A stretch of DNA of 64,000 bases, taken from assembly GCF_000174355.1 (NCBI RefSeq), contig NZ_ACIS01000014.1:1-64000 (forward strand), given 5' to 3'. Numbering within the stretch: position 1 is the first letter of the stretch; each line of letters opens with the position of its first letter. Of the stretch, positions 1 through 8,739 are shown piece after piece. A program made the position numbers and the translations under genes. A model generated the notes under the pieces. The model saw only the letters and a program-made list of their open reading frames with translations. It made no database searches and was not told the DNA's origin. This DNA comes from Pseudogulbenkiania ferrooxidans 2002 (GTDB taxonomy: Bacteria > Pseudomonadota > Gammaproteobacteria > Burkholderiales > Chromobacteriaceae).

Positions 1-382
<382 letters not shown>

Positions 383-499
383 ATCATTTGAGTGGCTTGG
401 GCCACGCGGTGAATAGAGAGTGCGACGTACGATCGATTACCCAATTCGAAATGGAAGCCAGCTGGCTTCCAGGCTTCTTCTAGTTTGTTGACAGTTTAT
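383..499 (+). other. 23S-5S internal spacer with 18-bp palindrome
   Basis: This 117-bp spacer carries no gene. It holds a perfect 18-bp palindrome at 453-470 (GGAAGCCAGCTGGCTTCC), which would fold as a short stem in the precursor RNA and is a plausible processing signal. That role is inferred. Confidence 0.6.
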
Positions 500-615
500 G
501 TCTGGCGGCCTTAGCGAGGTGGTCCCACCCCTTCCCATCCCGAACAGGACCGTGAAACGCCTTAGCGCCGATGATAGTGCGGCATTGCCGTGTGAAAGTA
601 GGACACCGCCAGACT
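500..615 (+). rRNA. 5S ribosomal RNA
   Basis: A typical bacterial 5S sequence follows the 23S gene. The terminal helix strands (TCTGGCGGCC and the matching ACCGCCAGACT) pair, and the internal block CCCATCCCGAACAGG is conserved. Ends are set from the terminal helix. Confidence 0.96.
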
Positions 616-624
616 CCCCTTATA

Positions 625-660
625 AAAGCCCAGCTCATCCGAGCTGGGCTTTCTGTTTTT
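625..660 (+). terminator. rRNA operon terminator
   Basis: AAAGCCCAGCTC and GAGCTGGGCTTT pair around a short loop and are followed by CTGTTTTT. This is an intrinsic terminator directly after the 5S gene. From here to the next gene (about 180 bp) nothing else is recognisable. Confidence 0.92.
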
Positions 661-842
661 ATGGCGCCGCCATGCCGCCATGCCGCAATGGCTCCTCTGG
701 CTGATGCATTACGGGTGTTTGTGGCTGGGGATGGCACAGATGCCGCTTTTAGTTGTACATTCTTAATCTTCCCGACAATTCGATCGACCTGTGTCCTGGG
801 GAGAACCCGTATGCCGCAGGCTTGCTGAATTCGTCAGACTGA

Positions 843-3101
843 ATGGAATGGTCGCGCTTGAAATCGTCTCTTGGTCTCTCCGGCAAGCTCAGAAAATCGG
901 CCTTGCCACTTCTGGCTTGGCTCGTCCTTTGTTTCTTGACGGCCTTGCTCTGGCTTCAGATGGAGAGAAGCCGCCTGGAGGAGGGGTTTGAGAAGGATGG
1001 TCGTGCGGCTTACGTGCAGATTGCGCGTAAGCTGGATCAGAACGAGGCCGTGCTCCAGGCAGCTCATGCCATGGTGGCGTCGCGTGACACATCCGATATC
1101 GCCGCCTTGAGCGCTTTTTCCCGAGAAATACTGGCGAATTACCCCAAGCTCTATACCATTCTTTTCTATCAAAAAGTCGTGCCGACGGAGCGTGATCGGT
1201 ATCTCGACCAAATGTCACGCGAGATTGGCGAGCCTGCTTCTATTACCGATTTCGACCTTAATCGGCGTCGTTCGTGGAGGGCGGCACCTCTTCGCGATGT
1301 CTACTACCCGGCCACGATGGTGGAGCCGGTTACTCAGGCGTCGCGACGGCTCTACGGCTACGACATCCTGCATGAGCCTCGGCTGGCTCGCGAACTGAGG
1401 CAGGCCATCGCGACAGGCGAAATTGTGGTCTCGATGCCGTTCGAACTGGCTGGGGACGAGCGGGCATATCTGCTGATGAAGGGTGTCTACCGCAATGGTG
1501 GGCCAGGGGTGATTCCGTTGCGTCCCGATTCTCCCCTGGTTGAGGGGGTCGTGGCGGTGCAGGTCCACTTCGAGCAATTGCTGGCTCCGCTGCGCCTGGA
1601 GTCGCAGTCGCTGAATATTGCGTTGTACCAGCGTGAGTTGCCGGGAGTGCATGGGTCGCTCTTGCTCTATGAGCGTTCACTCCGGCCGAGCAAAGTGTCG
1701 CAATGGCCGTTGTTCCAGCGTTTCGAATCCAAAATGGACTTGCCCAGCGATGCGCAGCCGTTCGTCTTGAGTCTGTCGCGCAACGTGACCTGGGCCGAGT
1801 TGCGACTTAGTGTACTGGTCTTCCAGGAGTTGCTGGTGACCCTGTTGTTGTTGGCGCTGTGGCAGGTGTATCAACAGCGTCTGCACTTGCACCGCGCCCG
1901 TTCGGCTGCCGATGAGGCGCTGTTCAGCCAGCGTGAGCGGGTGGAGGTAGCATTGAATGCCATCCGTGATGGTGTGATCACGCTGAGTCACGATCGCAAG
2001 GTGGAGTGGGTCAATCCGATGGCGCAGGAACTGCTGGGCTTGCTGCCGGAGCAGCTGCTGGGTCGGGATTACCGGGAAGTATTGCGGCTGCAGCAGGGGC
2101 TGGCCGACGTTTCCCAGGTCGACCCGATTGGCCAAAGTTTTCTCTACCAGCAGGTGGTGGAGTTTCCCGACGAATTGTTGTTGTCGACATTTTACGGTGA
2201 GACCCGCCTGGTCGAAGGGGCGGTGGCCCCGCTGTTTTCCCGCACCGGGGAAATGAACGGTGCCGTTTGTGCGATCCGCGACATGGGGCCGATCCGGCGC
2301 CGGGCGCAGGCGGTGCTGGAGGCGAGCGAGAGTCGGGTGCGGGACCATCTTGAGAAGCTGTCGCACGTTGCGCGCTTGCACACGATGGGGGAGATGGCCT
2401 CGGGGATCGCTCATGAACTGAACCAGCCGCTGGCGGCCATCAGCAACTACTGTGCGGCATCGCTGGCGATGCTGGAGGATGTCGAGGAGGCTCCGGCGCA
2501 GGTGACCGATGCCTTGAAGGCCGCCATCCGCCAGGCCGAACGCTCCGGCGAAATCATCAAGCGGCTGCGCGCCTTCGTCAGCAAGCGCAGCATGGATGTA
2601 CGCCAGGTCGATCTGAATCTGCTGGTGGGAAACAGCCTGTTCCTCGCCGAGCATGACCTGCGCAGCAATGGTGTGCAGGTGGTGCAGATGCTGTCGGCCA
2701 ACCCGGTGACGGTGATGGCCGACAGCATCCAGATCGAGCAGGTGTTGATGAACCTGCTTTCCAACGCCATCGAGGCGATGAAGGGGGAGCGGGAAGGGGC
2801 GCGGCAACTGGTGATCCATAGCCACGTGGCGCTGTCCAATGCCATTCTGGAGGTGCGCGACAGCGGGCGGGGTATTTCGCCCGACGTGCAGGCGGTGCTG
2901 TTCCATCCCTTCTACTCGACCCGCGAAGGAGGGATGGGACTGGGGCTGTCGATTTGCCAGACCATCGTCGAGCAGTACGGTGGTTCAATCGAGGCGGAAA
3001 ACATTCCCGGCAGCGGGGCGTGTTTCCGGCTGCGGCTGCCCTTTGCCCCGCCGCTATCGTTGTCAGAGGCGGCGGTGTCGTCGGTGGCGGCTACTCGCTA
3101 G
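843..3101 (+). CDS. CHASE/PAS sensor histidine kinase (FixL/DctB type)
   Basis: This 752-residue inner-membrane kinase has a first membrane segment at about 20-40, a periplasmic region of about 280 residues with CHASE-like features (GYDILHEPRLARELRQA), a second membrane segment near 320-342, a PAS domain near 367-470, a phosphoacceptor in the HELNQP box (H524), and an ATPase domain with N-box NLLSNAIEAM, DSGRGIS and GMGLGLS. The HELNQP type usually pairs with FixJ- or NtrC-like regulators. No regulator gene is adjacent, so it is an orphan here. Its 3' end overlaps that of the convergent argR-like gene by 11 bp. No strong ribosome site precedes the ATG, so the start is moderately certain. The ligand is unknown. 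Confidence 0.88.
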   Translation: MEWSRLKSSLGLSGKLRKSALPLLAWLVLCFLTALLWLQMERSRLEEGFEKDGRAAYVQIARKLDQNEAVLQAAHAMVASRDTSDIAALSAFSREILANYPKLYTILFYQKVVPTERDRYLDQMSREIGEPASITDFDLNRRRSWRAAPLRDVYYPATMVEPVTQASRRLYGYDILHEPRLARELRQAIATGEIVVSMPFELAGDERAYLLMKGVYRNGGPGVIPLRPDSPLVEGVVAVQVHFEQLLAPLRLESQSLNIALYQRELPGVHGSLLLYERSLRPSKVSQWPLFQRFESKMDLPSDAQPFVLSLSRNVTWAELRLSVLVFQELLVTLLLLALWQVYQQRLHLHRARSAADEALFSQRERVEVALNAIRDGVITLSHDRKVEWVNPMAQELLGLLPEQLLGRDYREVLRLQQGLADVSQVDPIGQSFLYQQVVEFPDELLLSTFYGETRLVEGAVAPLFSRTGEMNGAVCAIRDMGPIRRRAQAVLEASESRVRDHLEKLSHVARLHTMGEMASGIAHELNQPLAAISNYCAASLAMLEDVEEAPAQVTDALKAAIRQAERSGEIIKRLRAFVSKRSMDVRQVDLNLLVGNSLFLAEHDLRSNGVQVVQMLSANPVTVMADSIQIEQVLMNLLSNAIEAMKGEREGARQLVIHSHVALSNAILEVRDSGRGISPDVQAVLFHPFYSTREGGMGLGLSICQTIVEQYGGSIEAENIPGSGACFRLRLPFAPPLSLSEAAVSSVAATR

Positions 3102-4080
3102 CGTTCTTGCCGGTGTTGCGCGAGGAGCGTTCTTCGCGCGGGGTGATGCCGAAGTGATTGCGATAGCTGCTGGAGAAGTGGGGGCCGCTGGAGAAGCCGC
3201 ACGCCAGCCCGATCTGAACGATGGATTTGGAGGTTTGCTGCAGTAATTGCCGCGCGCGCTTCAGACGCAGCTCAAGGTAGTATTTCGACGGCACCGCGGA
3301 GAGGTGCTGCTTGAACAGGCGTTCCAGTTGCCGCCGCGAGATGCCGACATAATAGGCGATGTCGTCGGTCGTCAGCGGTTCTTCGATATTCGCCTCCATC
3401 AGGCTGACGGCTTCGGTCAGCTTGGGCTGGCTGGCGCCGATACGGGTGGCGAGGGGAATGCGCTGCCGTTCGTTACCGGGACGGATGCGCTCCATGCTGA
3501 ACAGCTCGGAGAGCTGGGCGGCGAAGTCGTGCCCTTGCTGCTGCCCCACCAGCACCATCATGAAGTCCAGCGTCGAGGCTCCTCCTGCACAGCTCATGCG
3601 GTTGCGGTCGATCTCGTACAGATTGGACGAGACGATGACTTCCGGAAACTCCTCGGTGAAGCGGTTGATCTCTTGCCAGTGGATGGTGCTGCGGTAGCCG
3701 TTTAACAGGCCGGCGCGGGCCAGCCAGTAACTGCCGCAGCCGATCCCGATGAGTTGCAGCTTTTCCGTGGCCTGGGCATGGATCGTCTTGCTCAGTTCGT
3801 CGACGTCGACGTCCCCGGCGATTTCATCGGCAATGACGAACAGCCCGTCCAGTTTGGGCGCGTAGCTGAGCGGCAGGTCGACCGGGGCCTTGATGCCGTT
3901 GGTCAGGGGCATGGCGTCGCCGCTGGGGGAGAGCAGCAGGAATTCGTAGAGCTTTTTTTCGGCCAACTGGTTGGCGCGGGACAGCACTTCGGTGATCAGG
4001 GCCAGATCGGCCATGGCGGCGTGGGGCAACAGCAGGATGCCGTAGCGAAGCGGTTTGGCGACTTGCGTCTGCATAGCCAT
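3091..4080 (-). CDS. argR: ArgR, AraC-family arginine-responsive regulator (DJ-1/PfpI-like domain)
   Basis: A 329-residue transcription factor with an N-terminal DJ-1/PfpI-like amidotransferase fold (about 10-190) and a C-terminal AraC helix-turn-helix pair (SLMEANIEEPLTTDDIAYYV onward; second helix near SIVQIGLACGF). It closely resembles Pseudomonas ArgR, which is not related to E. coli ArgR, and it closes an amino-acid ABC operon as in aotJQMOP-argR. In Pseudomonas ArgR activates arginine uptake, arginine catabolism and gdhB; all these target types except the catabolic genes are present here. An in-frame TTG upstream (4122) falls inside the hairpin before the gene, so the ATG at 4080 (or 4074) is preferred. 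Function is inferred from family and context. Confidence 0.85.
   Translation of the reverse strand: MAMQTQVAKPLRYGILLLPHAAMADLALITEVLSRANQLAEKKLYEFLLLSPSGDAMPLTNGIKAPVDLPLSYAPKLDGLFVIADEIAGDVDVDELSKTIHAQATEKLQLIGIGCGSYWLARAGLLNGYRSTIHWQEINRFTEEFPEVIVSSNLYEIDRNRMSCAGGASTLDFMMVLVGQQQGHDFAAQLSELFSMERIRPGNERQRIPLATRIGASQPKLTEAVSLMEANIEEPLTTDDIAYYVGISRRQLERLFKQHLSAVPSKYYLELRLKRARQLLQQTSKSIVQIGLACGFSSGPHFSSSYRNHFGITPREERSSRNTGKNASE
3958..3967 (-). repeat. GTTGGCCGAA 10-mer, candidate uptake-type signal
   Basis: Exact copy inside argR, read there as Leu-Ala-Glu. One of 16 copies in the window. Confidence 0.6.
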
Positions 4081-4114
4081 AGTTGACCGGAAAGCGAACT
4101 TGCGAGGAAAAGAC

Positions 4115-4139
4115 TCTGCCAAGTCGGGGACTTGGCAGA
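4115..4139 (-). terminator. Hairpin between aotP and argR (attenuator-like)
   Basis: An 11-bp perfect inverted repeat (TCTGCCAAGTC / GACTTGGCAGA, 3-nt loop) is followed on the minus strand by GTCTTTTCC. It looks like a weak intrinsic terminator that would lower argR expression relative to the transporter genes. Attenuation is inferred. Confidence 0.6.
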
Positions 4140-4166
4140 CGAATGATTAATGCCGTAATTGTATGA

Positions 4167-4982
4167 TTATTTCAGGCTGCCCGAGAGGAATTGTGCCAGC
4201 CGCTCGCTCTTCGGCTTGACCAGCACTTCCTTCGGATTACCCTGCTCCTCGATGCGGCCCTGGTGCAGGAAGATGACGTGGTTGGAGACCTCGCGGGCGA
4301 AGCCCATCTCGTGCGTCACGACCACCATGGTGCGGCCTTCGCGCGCCAGGTCCTGCATCACGCGCAGCACTTCGCCGACCAGTTCCGGGTCGAGCGCCGA
4401 GGTCGGCTCGTCGAACAGCATGACTTCCGGTTCCATCGCCAGGGCGCGGGCGATGGCGACGCGCTGCTGCTGACCGCCGGACATGTGCGACGGGTACTTG
4501 TCTTCGACGTTCTTCAGGCCAACTTTTTCCAGGTACTTGCGGGCGCGGGCGATGGCTTCGTCCTTGGGCACGCCGAGCACGTGCACCGGAGCCTCGATGA
4601 TGTTCTCCAGCACCGTCATGTGCGCCCACAGGTTGAAATGCTGGAACACCATGGCGAGCTTGGTGCGCAGTCGCGCCAGCTGCTTGGCGTCGCCCGCCTT
4701 GAGGGCGCCGTGGCGGCTGTCCGGAACCAGCTGCAGTTCTTCGCCGGCAGCGAAGATCTTGCCGCTGTTGGGTTGTTCCAGCAGGTTGATGCAGCGCAGG
4801 AAGGTGCTCTTGCCCGAGCCCGACGAGCCGATGATGCTGATGACGTCGCCGGCGTGGGCGGTCAGCGACACGCCCTTGAGCACTTCGTGGCTGCCGTAGC
4901 TTTTGTGGATGTCGGCAACGTGCAGCTTGACTTGGCTGTCGAGGCCGGTGGAGGTGGCGTTGGGGTGTTCGATCGGTTTCAT
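4167..4982 (-). CDS. aotP: Arginine/ornithine-type ABC transporter ATP-binding protein
   Basis: A 271-residue ATPase of the HisP/AotP group of polar amino-acid importers. It has Walker [10 protein letters not shown] at 52-60, a Q-loop in MVFQHFNLW, signature MSGGQQQR, Walker [10 protein letters not shown] and the H-loop VVVTHEMGF. It sits downstream of two permease genes and upstream of argR, the order of the Pseudomonas aot operon. It should energise uptake of basic amino acids through AotQ-AotM. The substrate is inferred from the argR and gdhB context; histidine or lysine remain possible. Confidence 0.88.
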   Translation of the reverse strand: MKPIEHPNATSTGLDSQVKLHVADIHKSYGSHEVLKGVSLTAHAGDVISIIGSSGSGKSTFLRCINLLEQPNSGKIFAAGEELQLVPDSRHGALKAGDAKQLARLRTKLAMVFQHFNLWAHMTVLENIIEAPVHVLGVPKDEAIARARKYLEKVGLKNVEDKYPSHMSGGQQQRVAIARALAMEPEVMLFDEPTSALDPELVGEVLRVMQDLAREGRTMVVVTHEMGFAREVSNHVIFLHQGRIEEQGNPKEVLVKPKSERLAQFLSGSLK

Positions 4983-5124
4983 CGCTCAGCAAATCCCTGT
5001 CTTGAATGCGTCGTGGGTTGCGCACCGGCCACGGTGGGGTCATGGCCGGTGGCACTACGTGGGCGGGTAACGTCTCGCCTCACGCGATAATCGGATTCAT
5101 CCTGCTTGTCGCTGGCTGTCCGGC

Positions 5125-5856
5125 TCAGTGCTTGCGCGGTGCCAGGTAGGCCAGCCAGCGTTTTTCGGCCAACTTGAACAGCCAGACGAACAGGAAGGTG
5201 AAGGCCAGGTAGATCAGGCCCGCCATCAGGAACGGTTCGAACGGCATGTAGGTGTCGCTGTAGATGCGGCGGGCGACGCCAGTGACGTCGGCCAGCGTGA
5301 CCAGGCCGGCGATCGAGGTGCCTTGCAGCATCATCACCACTTCGTTGCTGTAGGCCGGCAGCGCGCGGCGCAGTGCGGCCGGGATGACGATGCGGCGCAT
5401 CATCAGCCACTTGCTCATGCCCATGGCCTTGGCCGCTTCGATCTCTCCCCAGTGGGTATTGCGGATCTGGCCGGCGATGATCTCGGTGGTGTAGGCCGCG
5501 GTGTTCAGCGTGAAGGCCAGCAGCGCGCAGAAATAGGCTTCCTGCAGGTAGGTCCAGGCCCAGCTCTCGCGCACCGCCTCGAACTGCGACAACCCGTAGT
5601 AGATGATGAACAGCTGCACCAGCATCGGCGTGCCGCGGAACACGTAGGTGTACAGCCAGACCGCGCCGGACACCAGTCGGTTCCTGGAGACACGCATCAA
5701 TCCCAGCGGAATCGACAGGGCCAGGCCGCCCAGCAGCGAGTAGAACAGCAGCTCCAGCGTCAGGATCAGGCCGTCGCTGGTGGACAGCACGGCTTCTCCG
5801 CTGCCGCCACCCAGAAAGGACGGAAAATTCTCGATCATCAGGTTGGCGTCAATCAC
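5125..5856 (-). CDS. aotM: Amino-acid ABC transporter permease (HisM/AotM type)
   Basis: A 243-residue inner-membrane permease with about five hydrophobic segments and the EAA loop (EIEAAKAMGMSKWLMMRRI) that contacts the ATPase. It starts with GTG and overlaps the stop of the upstream permease by four bases (GTGA), with GGGAGAG as ribosome site, so the two are translationally coupled. It forms the heteromeric channel with AotQ. About 140 bp separate it from aotP; nothing else is recognisable there. Confidence 0.88.
   Translation of the reverse strand: MIDANLMIENFPSFLGGGSGEAVLSTSDGLILTLELLFYSLLGGLALSIPLGLMRVSRNRLVSGAVWLYTYVFRGTPMLVQLFIIYYGLSQFEAVRESWAWTYLQEAYFCALLAFTLNTAAYTTEIIAGQIRNTHWGEIEAAKAMGMSKWLMMRRIVIPAALRRALPAYSNEVVMMLQGTSIAGLVTLADVTGVARRIYSDTYMPFEPFLMAGLIYLAFTFLFVWLFKLAEKRWLAYLAPRKH
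5164..5173 (-). repeat. GTTGGCCGAA 10-mer, candidate uptake-type signal
   Basis: Exact copy near the 3' end of aotM, read as Leu-Ala-Glu. Confidence 0.6.
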
Positions 5857-6542
5857 AGCTCACTCTCCCGTACACCCGTCGAATAGCGTTTGTTCATCGC
5901 GTTCAGGGCCACAATCGACACCGTGGTGATCAGCAGGTAGATCGCCGCTACCACCATGTAGACGGTAAAGGGTTCCTGGGTGATGGATTTGGCGGTGTCC
6001 GCCTTGTACATCATGTCGTTGAGGCCGATCACCGAGACCAGCGCGGTGGATTTGACCAGTACCAGCCAGTTGTTGGAGAAGCTCGGCAGGGCGAAGCGCA
6101 CCATCTGCGGCGCGGTGATGCGGAAGAACACCCGCAGCGGCGACATGCCATAGGCTGCGCCGGCTTCCATCTGCCCCTTGGGCACCGACATGATGGCGCC
6201 GCGGAAGGTTTCGGTCATGTAGGCGCCGAAGATGAAGCCGATGGTGAGCACGCCGGCGATCATCGGGTTGATTTCCGGTGCACCCAGGCCGAAGCGTTCG
6301 GCGACATCGTTGATCAGCATCTGGCCGCCGAAAAACAACAGGAACATCCAGACCAGGTCGGGCACGCCGCGCACCACGGTGGAATAGAGTTCGGCCGACC
6401 AGACCAGGGCGCGGGAATGCGCCATCTTGAACATGGCGCCGATCAGTCCGAGGACCACCGACACCACCAGCGAAGCCGCCGCGACTTCCAGCGTCAGTGC
6501 CGCGCCTTCCAGAATGCTGGGAAGATAACCCTGCAAAAACAT
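5853..6542 (-). CDS. aotQ: Amino-acid ABC transporter permease (HisQ/AotQ type)
   Basis: A 229-residue permease beginning MFLQGYLPSILEG with several membrane segments and an EAA-type loop (KGQMEAGAAYGMSPLRVF). An earlier in-frame ATG at 6572 lies inside a strong hairpin, whereas the ATG at 6542 has AGGAGA seven bases upstream, so the shorter form is chosen. It overlaps aotM by four bases. Partner of AotM in the basic amino-acid importer. Confidence 0.87.
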   Translation of the reverse strand: MFLQGYLPSILEGAALTLEVAAASLVVSVVLGLIGAMFKMAHSRALVWSAELYSTVVRGVPDLVWMFLLFFGGQMLINDVAERFGLGAPEINPMIAGVLTIGFIFGAYMTETFRGAIMSVPKGQMEAGAAYGMSPLRVFFRITAPQMVRFALPSFSNNWLVLVKSTALVSVIGLNDMMYKADTAKSITQEPFTVYMVVAAIYLLITTVSIVALNAMNKRYSTGVRESEL

Positions 6543-6553
6543 GCTGTTCTCCT

Positions 6554-6594
6554 GGAATGGCCGTGCCGGCATGGCGTGCCGGCGCGGCCATTCC
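6554..6594 (-). other. REP-like hairpin between binding-protein gene and permease genes
   Basis: An 18-bp stem with one G-T wobble (GGAATGGCCG... / ...CGGCCATTCC) and a 5-nt loop fills the gap after the binding-protein gene and ends just before the aotQ ribosome site. In enteric his operons a REP hairpin at the same place keeps binding protein in excess over permease. The same role is inferred here. Confidence 0.65.
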
Positions 6595-6596
6595 TA

Positions 6597-7361
6597 TCAG
6601 TTGCCGTAGATGTCGAAGGAGAAGTACTTCTTCTGGATCTTGTCGTAGCTGCCGTCGGCGCGGATCTGCTTCAACGCCTTGTTGATGCGCTCGAGCAGGG
6701 CGGCGTCGGTCTTGCGCACGGCGATGCCGGCACCCTCGCCGAAGTATTTGGCTTCGTTGTAGGCCGGGCCGGCGAAGGCGAAGCCCTTGCCGTTCGCGGT
6801 TTTCAGGAAGTCGGTGTCGCCCACGGCGGCATCGACGAAGCTGGCGTCGACGCGGCCGGCCTTCAGGTCGAGGAAGGATTCCGGGGCCTTGCCGTACGGC
6901 ACCAGCTTGGCGCCCAGCTTGACCCAGTGGTCGCGGGCGTATTTTTCCTGGATCGAGGAGCGCAGCACGCCGATTTTCTTGCCCTTGAACCAGGCATCGT
7001 TGACCGCGGTGCCTGCCTTGGCTACCAGGCGGCTCGGCATGTTGTAGTACTTATCGGAGAAGTTGACCGCCTTCTTGCGCTCATCGGTGATGTTCATCGA
7101 GGCGATGATGACGTCGAATTTCTTGGCGTTGAGCGCCGGGATGATGCCGTCGAAGTCCTGCGGCTCGACGTCACAGGTCACTTTCATCGCCGCGCACAGG
7201 GCGCGGGCGATGTCCGGATCGAAGCCGGCCATCTTGCCGTCCGGACCTTGTTGGGAGAACGGCGGGTAGCTGGCATCGGTGGCGAAACGCAGTGTTTCGG
7301 CGTGGCTAGCGGCGGTCAGCGCGCACAGCAGCGCGCCCAGCGTCAGCAAGGGCTGTTTCAT
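6597..7361 (-). CDS. aotJ: Periplasmic basic amino-acid binding protein (AotJ/HisJ/ArgT family)
   Basis: A 254-residue periplasmic solute-binding protein with a signal peptide ending near SHA and a family-3 binding fold (LRFATDASYPPFSQQ, FDVIIASMNITDERKKAVNFS). It is about the length of HisJ and ArgT. A paralogue of the same length lies directly upstream, so one permease appears to be fed by two receptors, as HisJ and ArgT share HisQMP. Ligands are inferred to be arginine, ornithine or lysine. Confidence 0.87.
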   Translation of the reverse strand: MKQPLLTLGALLCALTAASHAETLRFATDASYPPFSQQGPDGKMAGFDPDIARALCAAMKVTCDVEPQDFDGIIPALNAKKFDVIIASMNITDERKKAVNFSDKYYNMPSRLVAKAGTAVNDAWFKGKKIGVLRSSIQEKYARDHWVKLGAKLVPYGKAPESFLDLKAGRVDASFVDAAVGDTDFLKTANGKGFAFAGPAYNEAKYFGEGAGIAVRKTDAALLERINKALKQIRADGSYDKIQKKYFSFDIYGN

Positions 7362-7397
7362 GGAGTCTCCAGCGGAAAGGGTAGGTGGCTCGAATCG

Positions 7398-7419
7398 GGC
7401 CCATGCCTCGGCACGGGCC
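7398..7419 (-). other. Hairpin between the two binding-protein genes
   Basis: GGCCCATGCC and GGCACGGGCC pair (10 bp, one wobble) in the 77-bp gap after the first gene of the operon. It lacks a T-run, so mRNA stabilisation or pausing is likelier than termination (inference). Confidence 0.5.
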
Positions 7420-7426
7420 GTCCGGG

Positions 7427-7436
7427 GTTGGCCGAA
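7427..7436 (+). repeat. GTTGGCCGAA 10-mer, candidate uptake-type signal
   Basis: Exact intergenic copy between the two binding-protein genes, followed by GC as in about half of the copies. Confidence 0.6.
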
Positions 7437-7438
7437 GC

Positions 7439-8203
7439 TCAGTGGCCGTACACGTCGAAGGCGAAGTACTTGTCCTGCACCTTCTTGTAGGAACCATCCT
7501 TGCGGATCTGCTCGATGGCCGCGTTCAGACGTTCACGCAGCGCGTTGTTACCTTTCTTCACGGCGATGCCGGCGCCCAGGCCGAAATACTTGGCATCGGC
7601 ATATTCCGGGCCGACAAAGGCGAAGCCCTTGCCGCGCGGGGTTTTCAGGAACTCCTGATCGCCCACTGCGCCGTCGACGAACACGGCGTCAAGTCGGCCG
7701 CTGGTCAGGTCGAGGAACGACTCCGGGGATTTGGTGTAGGCGACGATCTTGGCGCCCGTCTTGCCCCAGTAATCCTTGGCGAACTTCTCCTGGGTCGAGG
7801 CGCGCAGTGCACCGATCTTCTTGCCCTTGAAGCTGTTCTGGTCGACCTTGGTGCCAACCTTGGCGATGATGCGGCTCGGGATGTTGTAGTACTTGTTGGT
7901 GAAGTCGACGGCCTTCTTGCGCTCGTCGGTGATCTGCATCGAAGACAGGATGGCGTCGAACTTGTTGGTGTTCAGCGCCGGAATCAGGCCGTCCCAGTCC
8001 TGCGGCACGATCTCGCAGGTAGCCTTCAGCGCCGAGCACAGCGCATGGGCCATGTCGATATCGAAGCCTTGCGGTTTGCCGTCCGCGCCCTGCTTGGAGA
8101 ATGGGGGGTAGTTCAGGTCAACGCCAAAACGGATGGTCTCTGCCTGGGCAGCGGACGCGAACAGCGGGGCGGCCAGCGCCACAGCCATCAAAACCTTTTT
8201 CAT
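7439..8203 (-). CDS. Periplasmic basic amino-acid binding protein, first gene of the operon
   Basis: A 254-residue paralogue of the downstream binding protein, with signal peptide (MKKVLMAVALAAPLFASAAQA) and the same family-3 landmarks (IRFGVDLNYPPFSKQ, ITDERKKAVDFTNKYY). As first gene, next to the promoter, it is probably made in the largest amount. Divergence between the two copies suggests different ligand preference. The pair likely arose by tandem duplication. Confidence 0.86.
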   Translation of the reverse strand: MKKVLMAVALAAPLFASAAQAETIRFGVDLNYPPFSKQGADGKPQGFDIDMAHALCSALKATCEIVPQDWDGLIPALNTNKFDAILSSMQITDERKKAVDFTNKYYNIPSRIIAKVGTKVDQNSFKGKKIGALRASTQEKFAKDYWGKTGAKIVAYTKSPESFLDLTSGRLDAVFVDGAVGDQEFLKTPRGKGFAFVGPEYADAKYFGLGAGIAVKKGNNALRERLNAAIEQIRKDGSYKKVQDKYFAFDVYGH

Positions 8204-8548
8204 CGAATGCCTCTCTATTTCTCAGAACGTGAACCGGGTGCCAGAACGGTTTTCTGACACGGTCCCGCATAATGTCGTGCCGAAGTGGTGAACCAGGCCG
8301 GGGTATGGCCGGCTACCCGCCGGTTTTCTCGTCGGCCGGTGATGCCCCGGCCCTTGTATGAGCCCATGGTGGCACGAACATTTGTGGTCGAACAATCCAC
8401 TCGCCTTGGCGGGGCGGGGTGGAGAAAATGAAGCCGCGCATTCTACCGGGTTTTTGGATTGCTGAAAAATATCAACAAAAACAGCTAGTTATGTATTTTC
8501 AAAACCGCACCCGCAAGAAAATTCCACAAAAGTCTTTTTATAATTGGC

Positions 8549-8564
8549 TGTCGCATTGCTATAA
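8549..8564 (+). promoter_or_regulatory. Candidate ArgR half-site 1 (TGTCGC-N8-AA)
   Basis: TGTCGC, eight bases, then AA: a full match to the half-site I recall for Pseudomonas ArgR. A second half-site 21 bp further on (TGAGTG...) is degenerate. It lies about 190 bp upstream of gdhB. Confidence 0.5.
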
Positions 8565-8646
8565 GCCTATGAGTGGTGGAAAAAGCAATCTCTCACCCCC
8601 GCCCATACACGAATGCTGCTGTGCAACCAAGGAAGATGTAAGAGCG

Positions 8647-8662
8647 TGTCGCTTTATAGAAA
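8647..8662 (+). promoter_or_regulatory. Candidate ArgR half-site 2 (TGTCGC-N8-AA)
   Basis: A second full match to TGTCGC-N8-AA, about 80 bp upstream of the gdhB start and in the same orientation. The position suits an activator site. The following half-site (TGCTGA...) is weak. Confidence 0.5.
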
Positions 8663-8739
8663 TCTTGTGCTGATCGACCTCTCTACAATCCCTGCTCAGC
8701 AGAGCCCTTACCCCTGCGCAAACAACACAGAGAAAACCA

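Larger units (their letters stand above)
8204..8739. promoter_or_regulatory. Divergent control region between the aot-type operon and gdhB
   Basis: This 536-bp gap has an AT-rich core near 8460-8545 and holds two matches to the ArgR half-site. An imperfect stem of about 18 bp pairs 8296-8313 with 8333-8352 in the operon-proximal part. No gene was found in it. Both flanking transcription units would start here. Confidence 0.7.

Noticed and set aside
4081-4122. TTG start for the argR-like gene
   Set aside because: It lies within an arm of the intergenic hairpin and has no ribosome site; family length (329) fits the later ATG.
6543-6572. Upstream ATG of aotQ at 6572
   Set aside because: It lies inside a strong hairpin, whereas AGGAGA is correctly placed before the ATG at 6542.
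8371-8388. Sigma-54-like sequence TGGCACG...TTTGT upstream of gdhB
   Set aside because: The -24 half fits but the -12 half lacks the GC at the right spacing, and it lies about 350 bp from the gene.
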